Below are positions 1-14,700 of a stretch of DNA of 64,000 nucleotides, piece by piece. The notes below the pieces were generated by a model. It did not search any database. It was not told where the DNA came from and worked only from the letters and a program-made list of their open reading frames with translations. The first letter of the stretch is position 1, and every line of letters begins with the position of its first letter. The translations under genes and the position numbers were made by a program. The stretch lies in contig PDUO01000005.1 in assembly GCA_003008705.1 (NCBI GenBank), positions 1,491,997-1,555,996 of the forward strand, in the 5' to 3' direction. Origin of the DNA: Pezicula radicicola. Its lineage: Eukaryota > Ascomycota > Leotiomycetes > Helotiales > Dermateaceae.

Positions 1-1090
1 ATATTTCTTGGAGATAGAAGTATCCGAACTGGAAATCGAAGTATTTGCTAGATTGCCTACACCATACCTCAACACAACTGTGTGCTCTTTGGGTTCTGTC
101 ATTTCCTTGTTGTCTTTTGCAACGCTAAATGCACACCAAACTTCCAAAGCCCACATCACTGTCGTTCCACAAGCCAACAGTAAGAGCCACCCAACTGTGG
201 AGTTAAAGGAAGATATCATTAATGGCAGTAGTGAAGGTGCTGCTAGTTTGCAGAAGAAGTCGATCCTCTTTAATACAGAGTTGACTTGCGTAAGTCCATA
301 TGCCATATCCGGGGTGACAGGTCCGACCAGAACTGGAATCAAATCTCGCTCGACTGATAGCTTATTGGCTAGGTCACTGAGATCTTGAACGATGTCTAGT
401 ATCAGAATTATAGCGAAGAGGAAGATGTTTGACAATGGAATATCTTGTTGTTTGTTTTTATCCGAGGCGTAATTAGGCCAGATCATCCAGCAGATGTAGA
501 CCAAAACAATGGCACCGTGATTTAACAAAATACTACTAAGGAGGGGTGGTAACCGTGTACGTGACCGATCAATCGAGCTTCCAACAGCTGAAGCACACAG
601 CAGCGAAGCGATAGTGGAAGACATGCCTCTGCGTGTAATATATTAGCACGTGATCACATCACGTGATATGAACAGGTTTGGTTTACCTTATTGATGTAGC
701 AGTCAAATTATTGGGAAATGATTGAGCAATCAAAATAATCTGGTTCAGCTTTAGTCATTTTATCTCAGAAGAGTGTGACCTGGAACCTACAGATGCAAAT
801 TCGTAAGTCCGCGAGTTGAACATAAAGAGGAAGTGCAGCGTGTAGACCTTCCACCACTTCCACTTCTCATCTCGGATCCGTGAAGCCTTCATGAAAACAT
901 CCTCTTCTTCTTGAGCCCTCTCATTTCCACCTCGAAAATGGTCCTCATCATCGCTCTCCTCAAAGTCAAAGGGAACAACACTCTGACTATGGAAGTCGTC
1001 TTCAGGGGCTGTCGGCAACGCGTTTGCAGCCACCGGTCTGACCTTCGGTGATGGTGGCGATCCTAACATTGGTCTGTGGTGCAATTCCAT
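1..1090 (-). CDS. Ferroportin-like (SLC40) iron exporter, 3' end outside the window
   Basis: Membrane exporter resembling ferroportin, which moves ferrous iron out of the cytosol; partial because the reading frame is still open at the left edge. Exons read on the minus strand are 1090-791, 739-687 and 628 to the edge, with canonical GT-AG introns. The N-terminal 80 residues are polar and acidic (a DFEESDDED stretch). They lead into a first helix with NSRTYEFAS and IILIAQSF, then GSSIDRSRTRLPP, LNHGAIVLVYICW and VERDLIPVLVG, which match the ferroportin signature blocks (IDR after helix 2, VERDW-like loop). Family assignment is from remembered motifs. The C-terminal half cannot be judged. A vacuolar location is possible for fungal homologues but is not visible here. 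Confidence 0.75.
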
Positions 1091-3092
1091 TGTAGGTCGT
1101 CGATTTCATGGAGAAAGGAGCGGTACAAAGATACTCTAATATCCATCATCATCTAAGTCCATTTTCGAGAATGTTACGCTGAAACAAGGACAGTTTGTAA
1201 AATGAGCTTGGCTCACCAGCCTCGAATCTCGAGTATTGTGGCGTTCAGATTTAAGCGATACGTTATTATCTCACGTCAGAAAGGAGGCTTGAAGTAAAAA
1301 AATAAAACTTCGAGGTAGCTTTTCGAAAGATTATTTTTCTTAACTTTAGGAAGTATATTTGTCATTTTGATCTTTTCTTAGAGACACTTTTAATCCAAGG
1401 TAGTTGAAGTGAGTTAGGTGTTGACCTCCTTTGGAGGTGAGGATCACCAAGCGAAGAATTCAGGGGCAAGACCCACATAAAGATACACTTCATTCCTGAG
1501 CGCGACGATTTTCAATTCCACGAAAGTTCCCATCTCATGGTAACAATAACACTGCCAAGAAGGGGAGATTTGAGGTAGGCTTCGAGGAGTATGGTCTTCT
1601 GGTCACTGTACCATTTTCAAGCATCTACTGTGACATGGGAGCCACGTTCAACAAAACGGGAACATGACAAGACGTCCAAAGAAATCTCGATGAAGTGAAT
1701 AAAACTGGAGAGAAGATCCTTAATAGTGTCGTCGATGCTTTGAAAACCGTGTCATCAGATATATTACAAGTTGTAGCAACAGCGTTCGCCAAGAATTGCA
1801 TAGTCGCATTACCTGATTGGCACTGATACTCCGTATGTATATTTCTGACTTTCTATTGATAAGATGCCGCGCAGATGTGGCTAAATAACGTGGCACTATG
1901 CCATATCTGGGGTGATATAACAATACATTGTTCCATTTTCTCAAACCAAAATATTGATTTAAAACGAGCCCAGAATGATATGTCCTACTAGTGCTAGTGG
2001 GAAGATTTTACAAGAGATGGAACCTCAACTCAACATACACCTCTTGCTCTCGTTAGTAGTTAGAAGCAGAATTCCAATCCTATTCCATACCGGAACACAT
2101 AGATGTGTTATACTCTTTCTTCGTAGGCAGCAAACTAAGCATTGTGTCAGACTTTTGAACCATGACTCGATTGTGGAATAAAGTAAGGCCTGAATGGGGT
2201 ATATATACACCTAAAAAGTGGGTTAAAAACGTGTCTAAAAGCCACCTGGTTTCCGGTTGACGCGTTGTTAGTCCGCAGATTGTTGTTATGTGTACTATCG
2301 AATTTTATTCCACTCTAAAAGTAAAATAAGCCTAAGATGAGTCCCCTCTGACATATTAGGCTTGGTGTTATACTATCCAGCTTACAGTCAACGGCTCGCA
2401 TAATTTCTTCAGACAAACAGGCTCCAGGCATATGATTTCGTCTATCGCATCTAGCATATTTGACAACTACATAATCCTACTAGCAATGATCCCACATATC
2501 TATCTACCTTCAAATTTTTTTAGTGAAATTGACCCCCTATTCCGAAATAGCTTGGCTGTAACAACCCGTGTAATTACGAATAAAACATCCAGTATTTAAA
2601 AACACAAAATAAACGCTTGCCTAAAGCTAACTTAATAATAACACATTATTTACCAAAGCCAATTAAAGCCTACGTATCTCTATGAAGATTGTACGCTAGA
2701 ACTTTCAGATAGACTTAGAAGTCTTGTTTTAAATTTATCCACTAAATGTTTATAATAATAATAACAACAATACCATCTCTGAAGCCCCTAATAAATGTCA
2801 TACAAGTATGTCTTTGCTGCTCTTGTCATTGGCTCGGTATGGATGTGGCTGTATACAGTGGAAGGTCGCTGAGGTATTTTAAGCTTGTAAATATATAATA
2901 GTGCACTTCACGCAAAACTCTTAGATGTTAGGCATTATCCTAGATTAACTAGGGTATACGAGTTGAGCGAAGGTACGAATATATATTTGTTCTTCACATG
3001 AGCAGTGCTTTCGTGATGAGAAAAGAGTTTTTGGGTCGGCAAATAGATACCTGTGTATTATTAAAACATTTATGACTAATAGCCTAGACGAA
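1091..3092. other. AT-rich intergenic stretch, no gene seen
   Basis: About 2 kb separating the ferroportin start from the end of the Zn2Cys6 gene. The open frames here are short, lack supported splice partners and encode no recognisable motif. The DNA is rich in A/T runs, for example around 2560-2800. The first 100-200 bases should include the ferroportin promoter and 5' leader. I see no repeat unit or RNA gene. Confidence 0.5.
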
Positions 3093-5605
3093 TCAAAAGT
3101 TGAAGCCATTCTGCTCCCAAGGAGTATTCAGCCAATCAAAGTTGATAAACTGTTCTGTAAACCAAGCATCACTGATAGGAGGGATGTCCTCTAGGTTATA
3201 TTGCGAGGTCTCTTGTGGATATATATTAGATATATTGTCTGAAGTTCCTTGATTTGGGATTGTTGGAAAAGAGTTTTCGCTGGGTGGTTGAATAGGGTCT
3301 TCTTGTCCAGTACGAGGAGCGTTCGTAGTAGCTTGAAGGTCAGCAAGCGAAGTTCATCTTGAACATAGTAGTTTTCTGTTGGGAAGTTGGGGATCAAGCG
3401 TGGAGAAGCAAAAACGTACTATCTCTTTCGGAAGTAAAGATTCGACTTCTTAAGGCTTTTAGGACTGATATTGCCTGAAATGCCGATGGCACTTGCGGGC
3501 TATAGTGTTCTAAAATTGTCATGCTGCGAGTCCTAGAAATTTGGAAGGCTTCAGCATTGGCATCGATACCGTCCAGATTACACAGGTGTGTGGCTATGAG
3601 GATCGTGGATGCAGCGAAGGTAACTATTCAAGACCCGTTAACCTATGTCCAGGGTTAATTATCATGGCGGTAAAAGAGGCCTGGGCTTACAGTAAACACT
3701 ATGCCAGGCTGAGCTTCGGTGTACGCTTTCAAGGTTTTTGTGAATCTGAGCTATGAGTTTATGTGCGGTTGAAATACAAAGTACGCATGCCCTCATTGCT
3801 AGTTCTTGCTGTAGCTTCGGTTCTGAATATTCTTTCGTATGTATTTTTGAACCGATTTGTTCCTGTGCCATCGCAAGAAGCACAGGCCTTAAAAGCAAGA
3901 TACGCGTGTACAGAAATCTAGTCAAGTAAGAAGCAGAGGTAGTATCGGTCAAAGGAGGACTAACCTGCTATTTAAGACGTTCACTTGAAGCTTGATATGG
4001 TTTGCCTTTTCGTGTTTTGATGACAACTCATCGTGAAATTTGAGATAGTCGGGAAGTGTATCCAGAAATTCATCAAGTTTGGAATTGAGATTCAAAACCT
4101 CATTCAATCCATCAGTTACTCTCTGGTCCTTCTCACCCTGTCGGGGCAACAACTTGCCCTTGTCATGGATATAGAACGTGGCCAAGATATCGTCTAGAAT
4201 CTCATAAAGCTTTGTTGAGTATACGAAGAGCCCCAGTCGAGAGTGCAAGTGGGGTGGTTGTGAAGCTGTCCCGTAGTGGAGTAGATATTCGTCGTCAATC
4301 ATGGAGGGTGTTTCCACATTCCACGTCCGAGGAATTGTAGTCGGCCGACCGAATGTCATTGCTAGTAGCCTTCGTGGATTGTCATATTAGTATTCCATAA
4401 CTTCGAATTGCAGATGGGAAAACCAGACGGACCTGTCAAGCATCACGCAAGTATGCCAAATCCTTCGTCTCATTTCTGTCTCTACCTGGTCTATCGAAAC
4501 AGAAGTTAGTTGTTCAATATGCAGCCCAAGGCCCTGAGCTACCCTAATAGCAAGCCCAACTACATTCCAGCACCTATTTGCATGCTTCGTCGATTGCAGA
4601 TAAACCCCAGCTAACAGCAATGCTTGCACGAGCGGGAGGTGCATAGCATCTAAAATATCGACCACAAGTAAACTCTTAGATCTCTCGTAGAATTGCTTTG
4701 CACGAACAACCTTTTTATCGGCTGGAACTTGTGTACTAAACTGACAACCTAGTGCGAAAATAAGGTTCAGGGTAGAGAAAAAAGTGATATCCTTGAGCCC
4801 CGTCTCTGCAGTTGAGCTTTGTGGGCTCGTTGGACTCCAAAGCTTTTTGTAGGTATCAAGAAGTGTTGGCTTGTGAATTACTGGAAATAGTGGGTGTATA
4901 TATTCCCAGAAGCAGTACAAGAAGTCATCCGCAATTTTCCGTGGTGGAAGAACAAACGCACTGGGATCATGATTCCTTGTCAATTGGAAACCCTGAAGAC
5001 TCCCAGTCCCAGACTGAGGAGTCTGTTCAGACGGTGAAGCATGTACATTTTGAGTCGTGTTAGGTTCAGGATTTGTTGCATCTTTGACCTTTGACACAAA
5101 AGCGATCGTGGAAGAGTTCCCGTAAAAGCCATCTGTTCTATCGAGGGACGATACTGTCGCAAGGGCGTCCACACTATTAGGCTCATCGTAAGATATAGAA
5201 AGCTCTCCCGCCTGTACTTCGGATACTCTAGAGAGGTTCCGAGCATGACAGGCAGTGCTAAGCTCAAATTCATCGGCCTCGTTCCTCAGTTGGTTTGTCA
5301 CGTGAGGTGTAGCCAAATGCCCACGTTCGAGTTCCTTAATGCGGTCTTCAAGTTCATTGATATACCTGGATCTTAATTAGCGATAAGCAGAACATTTCTA
5401 CACGGATGACTTACTTTTGTGTTTTGGAAGGGCCATCCTCATAATCACATGTATCCTGGAGGCCCCTCCTCAAGCAGGCCGAGCAGACTGGACGGTCACC
5501 ATTGCATTTTGTCTTGCGGTCTCGACAAGTGCCGCAAGCAAGAGGAATCCGTTGGCGCTTTCGAGCTGGTCTTGAGAGATCTGTATCGCTGGCGGCCACA
5601 TTCAT
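3093..5605 (-). CDS. Zn2Cys6 fungal-specific transcription factor
   Basis: Nuclear DNA-binding regulator of 732 residues. Six exons read without a break: 5605-5415, 5365-4433, 4369-3965, 3917-3691, 3623-3420 and 3331-3093. The binuclear zinc cluster lies at residues 24-53 (C24, C27, C34, C41, C44, C53; spacing 2-6-6-2-8), followed by a short coiled-coil linker (KYINELEDRIKELERG). The middle-homology region (fungal_trans) is recognised by FWEYIHPLFPVIHKPT, the helix-rich ARVAQGLGLH-like segment, RRRIWHTCVMLDR and LLAMTFGRP. The C terminus has an aromatic/acidic WFTEQFINFDWL segment of the kind used for activation. The upstream in-frame codon at 5629 is TTG, so the first ATG (5605) was chosen; an extra 5' exon is possible. 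It is divergent from the decarboxylase at 6669, which suggests pathway-specific control of it. Confidence 0.88.
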
Positions 5606-7730
<2,125 letters not shown>

Positions 7731-8682
7731 ATTGTCTAAAATAAGACTTAAAGCTATGGCGGAGTGGACTATAGCGGATTGTATATAGGCATTTCGAATG
7801 AACATTGTGACTTGTAACGTACCTTGCATGAGTGTGTTTATGGAGGTTTTCCTTTCGTTTGAGTATTTTGAACTGTCGACTAGGTTTATGGAATGCCATT
7901 TCTTCTTCTACTCATGTTACCCATTTTACAAGTCCTTTCCTTAAGTAATCCCTGACACCAAACTCGTTAATTAATATCTTCCCCCACTGTAGAGAATACT
8001 GCCGACTAGGCTTGCTTGTTTAGGAGGTAACAAGCCAAGATCAGATCTTGCTGATTGTAACGTGATTCATTATCAAAGTAGCTTTTTTTAATCTTCGAGT
8101 TGCTTGTTATTGACATTAGACCCTAGGACACCTAAGAAATAATAATGCATTATCGATATCAAAATTTTACTTCTTACATAGGAAGTATTATGGATCCTCG
8201 TTGCTAAATTTATTACGTGTCTACCGATACGATTTCCGAAGCAGCAAAGTTGGAATCAATAAAAAAATACTATCAATGACGTAATATGCACGGAGTATAT
8301 CCCATATTTCACAGGGATCACTAATAAGCATTCGGGTGATCGTCGTCGGTTCGGTACACGAGCGGGACAAGTGCATATAATAACGTACAGTGCTTGCACG
8401 TCGGTCCCTTTGCAGGAATAGGGACCATGCCATCGCTATTGTAGAGTTTCTTAGTCCGTAGATTTTCGTCCCCTTGGCCTGCGAAAATAACCAATCGCAA
8501 AGGATCATTCCATATAGAAAATCAGGCATTACTACTGTATAGTACAGGAGCATTACCTGCAGTTAATCAAGTTGAAAATCCTCATTCGTCCAAGGATCCC
8601 GTAGACACTCTTGTAGAAAACTAGCCACTCGCACCGCAAAGAATTAATTGCCCCAGACATCTGGTGCAACTTTTTTTGTTTG

Positions 8683-8910
8683 CATATAAATAACCTCCTG
8701 CTTACTACCGAGGAGCAGTCACTTCAACCTTAAAGCCTTTTTCTGTCTACCTCACAACGTTAAACATCTTTAATTTCCAACTTCGAAAGACGCGTTTGAG
8801 GAGTTCGTAATTACTGAATCCTGTCATTTGCAGCAATGATACACCCAGTAAAAAAAAGGCGCACCGACTGGCTTTTGGGATTATTTTTGCCATTTGTGCT
8901 GTTGTTGTAA
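8683..8910 (+). pseudogene. Possible relic of a gene start (TATA, leader, signal-anchor-like exon)
   Basis: CATATAAATAA at about 8684 is followed by a pyrimidine-rich leader and an acceptor-like TTTGCAG just before an ATG at 8836. The frame from that ATG encodes 24 residues, basic (KKRR) then very hydrophobic (LLGLFLPFVLLL), and ends at 8910 next to a GTAAAG donor-like site. This looks like the first exon of a membrane or secreted protein, but I find no plausible continuation downstream. It could be chance. Confidence 0.2.
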
Positions 8911-9410
8911 AGTGAGACGCAGAGAATGGGCTAGAGCGGCTGAAAATAGCTGAGAGGCTTTTATTTTGGATGTTGCCGTTGAATGGGTATGTTGTTTGTT
9001 TTTAGTTATTGTATAGGAATAGTTGGAGTAGTAGCCCGACCTAACTAAGAAGATGTACTGCAGAGAAATTAGTACAAGTCTCGCGAGCGGTGTTTCAAAA
9101 GACCGCTTTCCTTGACAATCGCAAAGCTGGGAAAGTAGTTTTTGAAAAGAGCAATCTTGGCTTTTTTTTAAGTATACTTATTGCTAGTAATTCTGTTTGC
9201 TAGTAAGCAAACTTTAACTTCTACTAAAGAGCATGATGCGCGTGGCAAGCAGCTGTTGAGTTTGTGCTTAGTGTAACAGAATTTGCCAAAGTTAATCGAC
9301 GCGATAAACTGAATTTGGATGGAATCCAGACCAGAGACAGCAACCTTGACTTCTCATTAATAGTAGTCTTATTGCGCAAAACGTCTGTATTGTTTTCACA
9401 TGCAGTGTGG

Positions 9411-9560
9411 CTAAGCGAACCCCTTTCCTTCTAGCCGAGGACAAACGTCCGAATTAATAGCGAAAGCCATCTGCAAAGCAGACAAAGTGACTTGATTTCT
9501 TTACTTTGGTATAATGGCATGACAAGATTTATTTCAATTCTATGACGCATCCCCCTTAAG
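9411..9560. repeat. Degenerate dispersed repeat, copy A
   Basis: Contains TAAGCGAACCCCTTTC followed by a CCGAGG block and a GTGACTTGATTTCTTTACTTT stretch. The same order of blocks recurs at 21127-21260 and more weakly at 47050-47220, with substitutions and small gaps. It is probably a decayed transposon or LTR fragment of one family. Boundaries are approximate. Confidence 0.35.
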
Positions 9561-9804
9561 CATGAGTTAGTTATAGAATTGCAGTTTTCACTAAAAGCCT
9601 TCTTTGTCGTGAAATTAGCGAGTCAACAACAAAGTATACTGTGATTTCACAACATTTTGAAAGGGCGAGACTGGCTACTCTCTTTGTTATCAAAAAGTAT
9701 TAGCTACGGAAGAACAACTAAAATACTCAACTCATATAGGATTACCTCGATCATTGAAAACTGAAGAACTCCCTCTAATAACTTGACGTGTCATGTCCTA
9801 ATTA

Positions 9805-11276
9805 CTAGTCGCCATCTCGAGACTTGCAAATATTACAATCTAACAAGAAGGTTGTTGAGCTGTACCCCGGCTCTGAATCCTCAATATGTGTCTCCTTCAA
9901 CACGAGTTGGCCTTCCTTTACAAGCCTTTCAACAGCCAACGTAGCCTTAGCGAAATCCAGATGATGGTCGGTGCACAAGTGAATTTTCAGTGTGTGGGGA
10001 ATCAGACGCGATAACTCTCCCTCTTTGCAAGAACCAATCTCACATTCGTAATCGCCATGCATAGCCTCGACGTGCTCCTCCAAAAGATTCTTCTCTTGAG
10101 CCGCGAGAGTGTTGCTCGAATGACAATGACTAAATGGACACCCAGTCTTTGCATGTACGTTTATAGCATGACGCAGTAGTCGCTCTTCAGTCCTGAAACC
10201 ATTGTCGTTACCGCGAGAACAATCGCTCTCAGGACATTTAAAGTTGCCATGCCAGTTTCGAATGTGCTCCTTGAGCTTATCTTTACGGGCAAATTGCTTA
10301 ATCGTCCTAGGACACGAGGCGAAGGGGCAACTGTGTGGTAATTGTCCGGCACGATGTTTTGTCTTGATATGACGTTCCAGATCGCCTTGCTTGCCGAAAG
10401 GATTCTTATAAGAACAACCGGATTCTGTGCAGTGAAGGGGGTCGATGTGGATGTTTTGAACGTGATCTTCCAGCAGCTTTCTTATCTTGAAATTTCCTCT
10501 AGACTTGCAATCAGGCCATTTACAACCAGGCCAAGCAGCTAACACAGCTGCGATGTGAACATCAGTTACATGGTTCTCTAATGCTTCCATACCACTGAAT
10601 CCGCTCGACGCCGCACAACGGGGCCATTTGCATATAAACTCATTCAGTGCAGTTCCTGAAGCTGTAGATTTGATGATGGGTAGGGACTGAGCGAAAGGAA
10701 CCGCAGAAGTAACCAAAGACTGGTTTGCCAGAGATTGTCCGGCAAAGGGATTATAATGAAGCGATTCAGGTGCAGGGAGAATTCTTAGAGCAGAGGGATT
10801 CAATTTTTCAGGTAAGACCTGGAGAGGCACATCATCGTCGAATCCCCAGTTCCTGTTGTGATATGGCGCAACATCAGACCGATTATCTGTTGTCATCCAG
10901 GAGTTATCGTTTGACCAGGTTCGTCCAACACCCACGGGGAAACGAGGAACTGAGAAAGTGTTGACTGTGAACGGTGAACATGCAGAAAGCCAACCAGGAT
11001 TCGTATTCCACACAGTGCCGCTCGAATCCAACATTAATGGCCCAGAAGATGGATACATTGGACTGCCGATCTCATGCCAGCTAAGAGGTATGGTTGCAGG
11101 GAATGGCCTTACAGCAAAAAAGAGGGCGTTAGTTTTCTTGAGATAAAAAAAAAATCTCACTGGGTCGCTTGATGGTCGTATACAAAATTGACCGGGTTGT
11201 CGAACTCGGTGACTAGATCAGGACTCAGTTCCTGTGGTGTGTTGTATTGACCTAGCCAATCCGAGCGAGAATCCAT
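9805..11276 (-). CDS. C2H2 zinc-finger protein with about seven fingers
   Basis: Protein of 472 residues from two exons, 11276-11161 and 11107-9805 (53-nt intron, phase 2). The N-terminal 150 residues are low in structure (Pro/Ser/Asn rich). They are followed by a tandem array of long-linker fingers: CKWPRC...HVTDVH, CKWPDC...HVQNIH, CTESGC...HIKTKH, CPFASC...HIRNWH, CPESDC...HAINVH, CPFSHC...HVEAMH and CEIGSC...HLCTDHH. The WP-x-C and H-x3-H spacings are like those of fungal proteins whose fingers may bind nucleic acid or protein; the function is unknown. A long frame continues upstream through the intron, but exon 1 with its ATG gives a better start. It is the nearest neighbour of the membrane synthetase at 11781-16925, on the same strand and 505 bases away. 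Confidence 0.82.
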
Positions 11277-11780
11277 GGTTTAAGAGTAAGGCGTCTTGGT
11301 AGAGAAAGGGGCACTGTTAAGCGAAGGCTGAGTTGTGAAGTGAGGCGGACAAGCGAATTTCGATAGGAGCCGAGAGGGTGGAAGGACGGTATTTCTGAGA
11401 ACTTAAGTGAGAACTTGGAGGTGGGAGACAGCTCTTGCTATATAGTTCTTTGCGGCATTGCCCGAGGATGAAGGCGTCTGTTCTCTTGCTAAAACGAAGT
11501 GCGCTTTAGTGTCGGCCGATCTTGTACCATTCGTCAAGGCCCTCAAAAAATGGGGTCCTATTTGGAATTGAAACTGTCTCACTACGAGCAAAACCACTGC
11601 CCGGACATGGTTCCAATCGCTGACATTAACTAAACAATTGAGAAGTCAGAAACTTACAGTCGGAAACCAGCAGCATCTATTCACAGGCATTATACGATTA
11701 AGGACCTCATTTTAAGAAACCATTCTATAGCTTGGAGCCGAATACAGTAAATTCCAAAAGATAACGCACTAATTACAGAA
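11277..11780. other. Intergenic spacer
   Basis: Five hundred bases between the C2H2 gene start and the synthetase stop. It should carry the promoter of the first and the 3' end of the second. No motif or repeat recognised. Confidence 0.5.
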
Positions 11781-14700
11781 CTAGTTAACACGTTGCGTGC
11801 AAATCTTCAATCGATCACCACGGTAGACGTCAGCAGGCCAACCCTGATATGTAGTACCTTCATCTGCAACATCTCCAGCCATGATAAGCGTATGTTCCAA
11901 CAAACAAGATCTCTCACCCATTTGTGCACCAGACAAGAGTCGTGATCCAGATCTCAACACTGATCCAGATCCAACGCGCAGGTGTCTCAGAGAGAAGTTC
12001 CCACGAGAATTGATATGCGATACAAGACTTGCATCATCAATCGATACCCGATCACCCAATTCTAGCAAGTCTGGCTCTGTAAATAGCAGATTAGGTCTCC
12101 CTCCAGCGAACAACGCGCAATCTTTGCCAATTGTTGCGCCTAGAGCTCGGAAAAAAAGTACTATATAATGAGTACCAGTGATCATACTAAGAACTCCACT
12201 GCCGCCAAAGCAACGTTTGCGAATAGCTTCTATGGACAGGAAGAGCTGCCAACGTTGGCAGTAGCTGCTCTTATCCCAATCATAATTGCCTGGCTTCCGA
12301 CGACCGAGAAGACTCCACTTTGCCGCGATGACAACGAGAAGGGAGATTATTGACAGTATAGTTATGATGCCTGATAGGACAGCTGTGACGACACCAAAGA
12401 TCAAAAATGGGCGTTGAATGTGATTGCCGAAGATGCTTGAGTGCTTTATGATAGTCGAAAGGATGATAGTTGCTATAGTACTGGCGTGCCAGTAAATCTG
12501 TGTAAATATTGCAATGAACGTTGAATAGAAGAAGATCGTGCCTTGTCCGATGACGTGATAGCTGGCTTTCCCTTCGTAAAAAGCTCTGCCAAATGGGCTG
12601 GAGGTTGATGCTTCCGAAACTTGGGCAGTCCTTGGGTGTAGTGGAGGCTGACTATATCCATTTTCGTTATTCTGTTCCTCCGTGGTACATTCACCAACTT
12701 CTGACTCCGCTCTAGTCGGCGTGTCCGGCACTTTCAACTTTTCGTTGCTGGAGTTGGACTGTGATAGACAAATAGCAGCTCCATTCTTGTTCCCTACCCA
12801 AACGGTACCATCAGCACAAACTTGGCCACGATTCGTTATAGCACCGCTCCCAAGGACTGCATTTCTTCCAACTGTTGTGCCAGGAGAAATGACGACTCGA
12901 TCTGCGATCATTGCTCCACTTTGAACTTGGACAGGGGAGGAACCAAGGCCGTCTGTTGTGACGATATAAGATCGAGACCCAAACACTACATCGTCTCCAA
13001 TATCCACAAGATCGAAATCTTGTATTGAAGGTCCTGTGCCAGGCCAATAAACCCGCTGTCCAACCTTTCCTCCTAATGCCCTCACAACTACAGATGTGAA
13101 CTCGTAATGGGTACCGAAGAGCTTGGTAACACTAGTTAGGTTGCCATTTGGCACCAATGCTGCCATCAAGGCAGTCCGGAAATTATCTCTCTGTGTATAC
13201 TGGTCTGGTGAGCGTGCTTTTGCTTTGCCTAGCACCTTATCCATGATAGACTTGATCGAAACCACAACCGCAAACCAAACCATCGGCCGAACCGAAGCGT
13301 GTAGAGCTTGGGCAAAGTAATGGAACAATATTCGATGTGGGCTCGCCCACCAATAAATAATGGCTTTTACACTGTCAGTACTTCCCGCCCCAGGTTGGGT
13401 CTTCAGTATTCCAAAAAGTCCTCCCATCCAAGGTAGAGATGATATGAACAACACCAGGATTTGTATAGGATAGATGATGAAAATTTGTGCCAAGATATGG
13501 ACTTTTGATGCTTTCCCATTGGTTGTGCCCCGGTTGTCTTCCACTGGATCATCCATTTCGTATGAAGACGAATTTGGGCCGATATATGTCTCGTCTGGTA
13601 GAATTGAGCCAGCAGCGATGTATGCCTTTAAGCCGACACTAGAATTCTTGCCCAACTCAATTCTACCGAGGTACATAGACGCATTCTGTTCGCAAGCGAA
13701 GGGTCTGCAGATGCACTGGTCGAGACGCACATTGTCCCCAATGTTAAGAAGGTCGTACTCTCCAAGGACTGTTCCAGTTTCAATCGTCACTCCACGCCCA
13801 ATCTTGGCTCCTAATGCACGGTAATAAAGTAGACGTGTCCGGGCCGTATATTTGAATACCCCCTATTGTTAAACCCCTTGTCAGAATGGGCTTGAAAAAT
13901 GCGGAAAAGAAGACATACCTTTCCACAAACAAGCAAGATTTTATCCACAATCCACCACCTTGTATGATACACACCCCACATCGGAAACACCCCTTCTCTA
14001 TAACAACCAATGATCATCCACTTGGCTGCAATACCAACGAGGGGAGCAACTACTTGGACGGCCAAACGAGACGCTGCCATTGCGGCGATAAGGCTGAGAA
14101 AGCGAGCTTCTATGTGAGAATTTTTCCAATTTGAAGTAAGGCTAAGCAAATGCATGAAGACTGTCCATTGAAACGCCGACTTCAAAGGATAGAAAACCAC
14201 GATTGGTAAGAGATGGATGAGCAAAAGTATAGGGTTCGTTGAGCTGTATGTTTTCCCCGAGCCAATAGATGAATTGTCGAATACGCCGCGATCTGATGAG
14301 GAATTCTCCAACAACAAAAGCTTATCGGCAATAGCGGTCAAGCTGCTGACTTTACTGGACGTGAAGAGCTGGTCGATGGGAATGCGGATCTGTAGATCAC
14401 GTCGTAAGACAGAGAGTAATCTACCAGCACTCAAGCTATCGCCACCAATATCGAAGAAGTCTGTCTCGGAAGAAATATCATCGACTGCGCATCCTAAAAT
14501 CTCTGCCATTGCACTTCGAATTGTCTGCTCGGTTTCCGAAGTACTAAGCCTCAATTTTGATACTTTGATTTCTCTGTAAAGCCGATCCAACTCCTTCTCA
14601 TCAACTTTGCCGAGATCCTTCTTGGGAAACGGGATTTCGATGTACGTGATGTTCCCTGGGATAGAATACCCATCCATATCCCGCCGAAGAGTTATATAGA

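Larger units (their letters stand above)
7731..9804. other. Gene-poor intergenic stretch with a repeat fragment and a possible gene-start relic
   Basis: No complete gene is seen. Two items stand out and are entered separately: a short promoter-like segment with a 24-codon frame (8683-8910) and a degenerate repeat copy (9411-9560). A 110-codon minus frame at 8221-8553 has no motif and was not called. Confidence 0.45.

Noticed and set aside
8221..8553. 110-codon minus frame
   Set aside because: No domain, no splice partners, and AT-rich flanks; length is compatible with chance.
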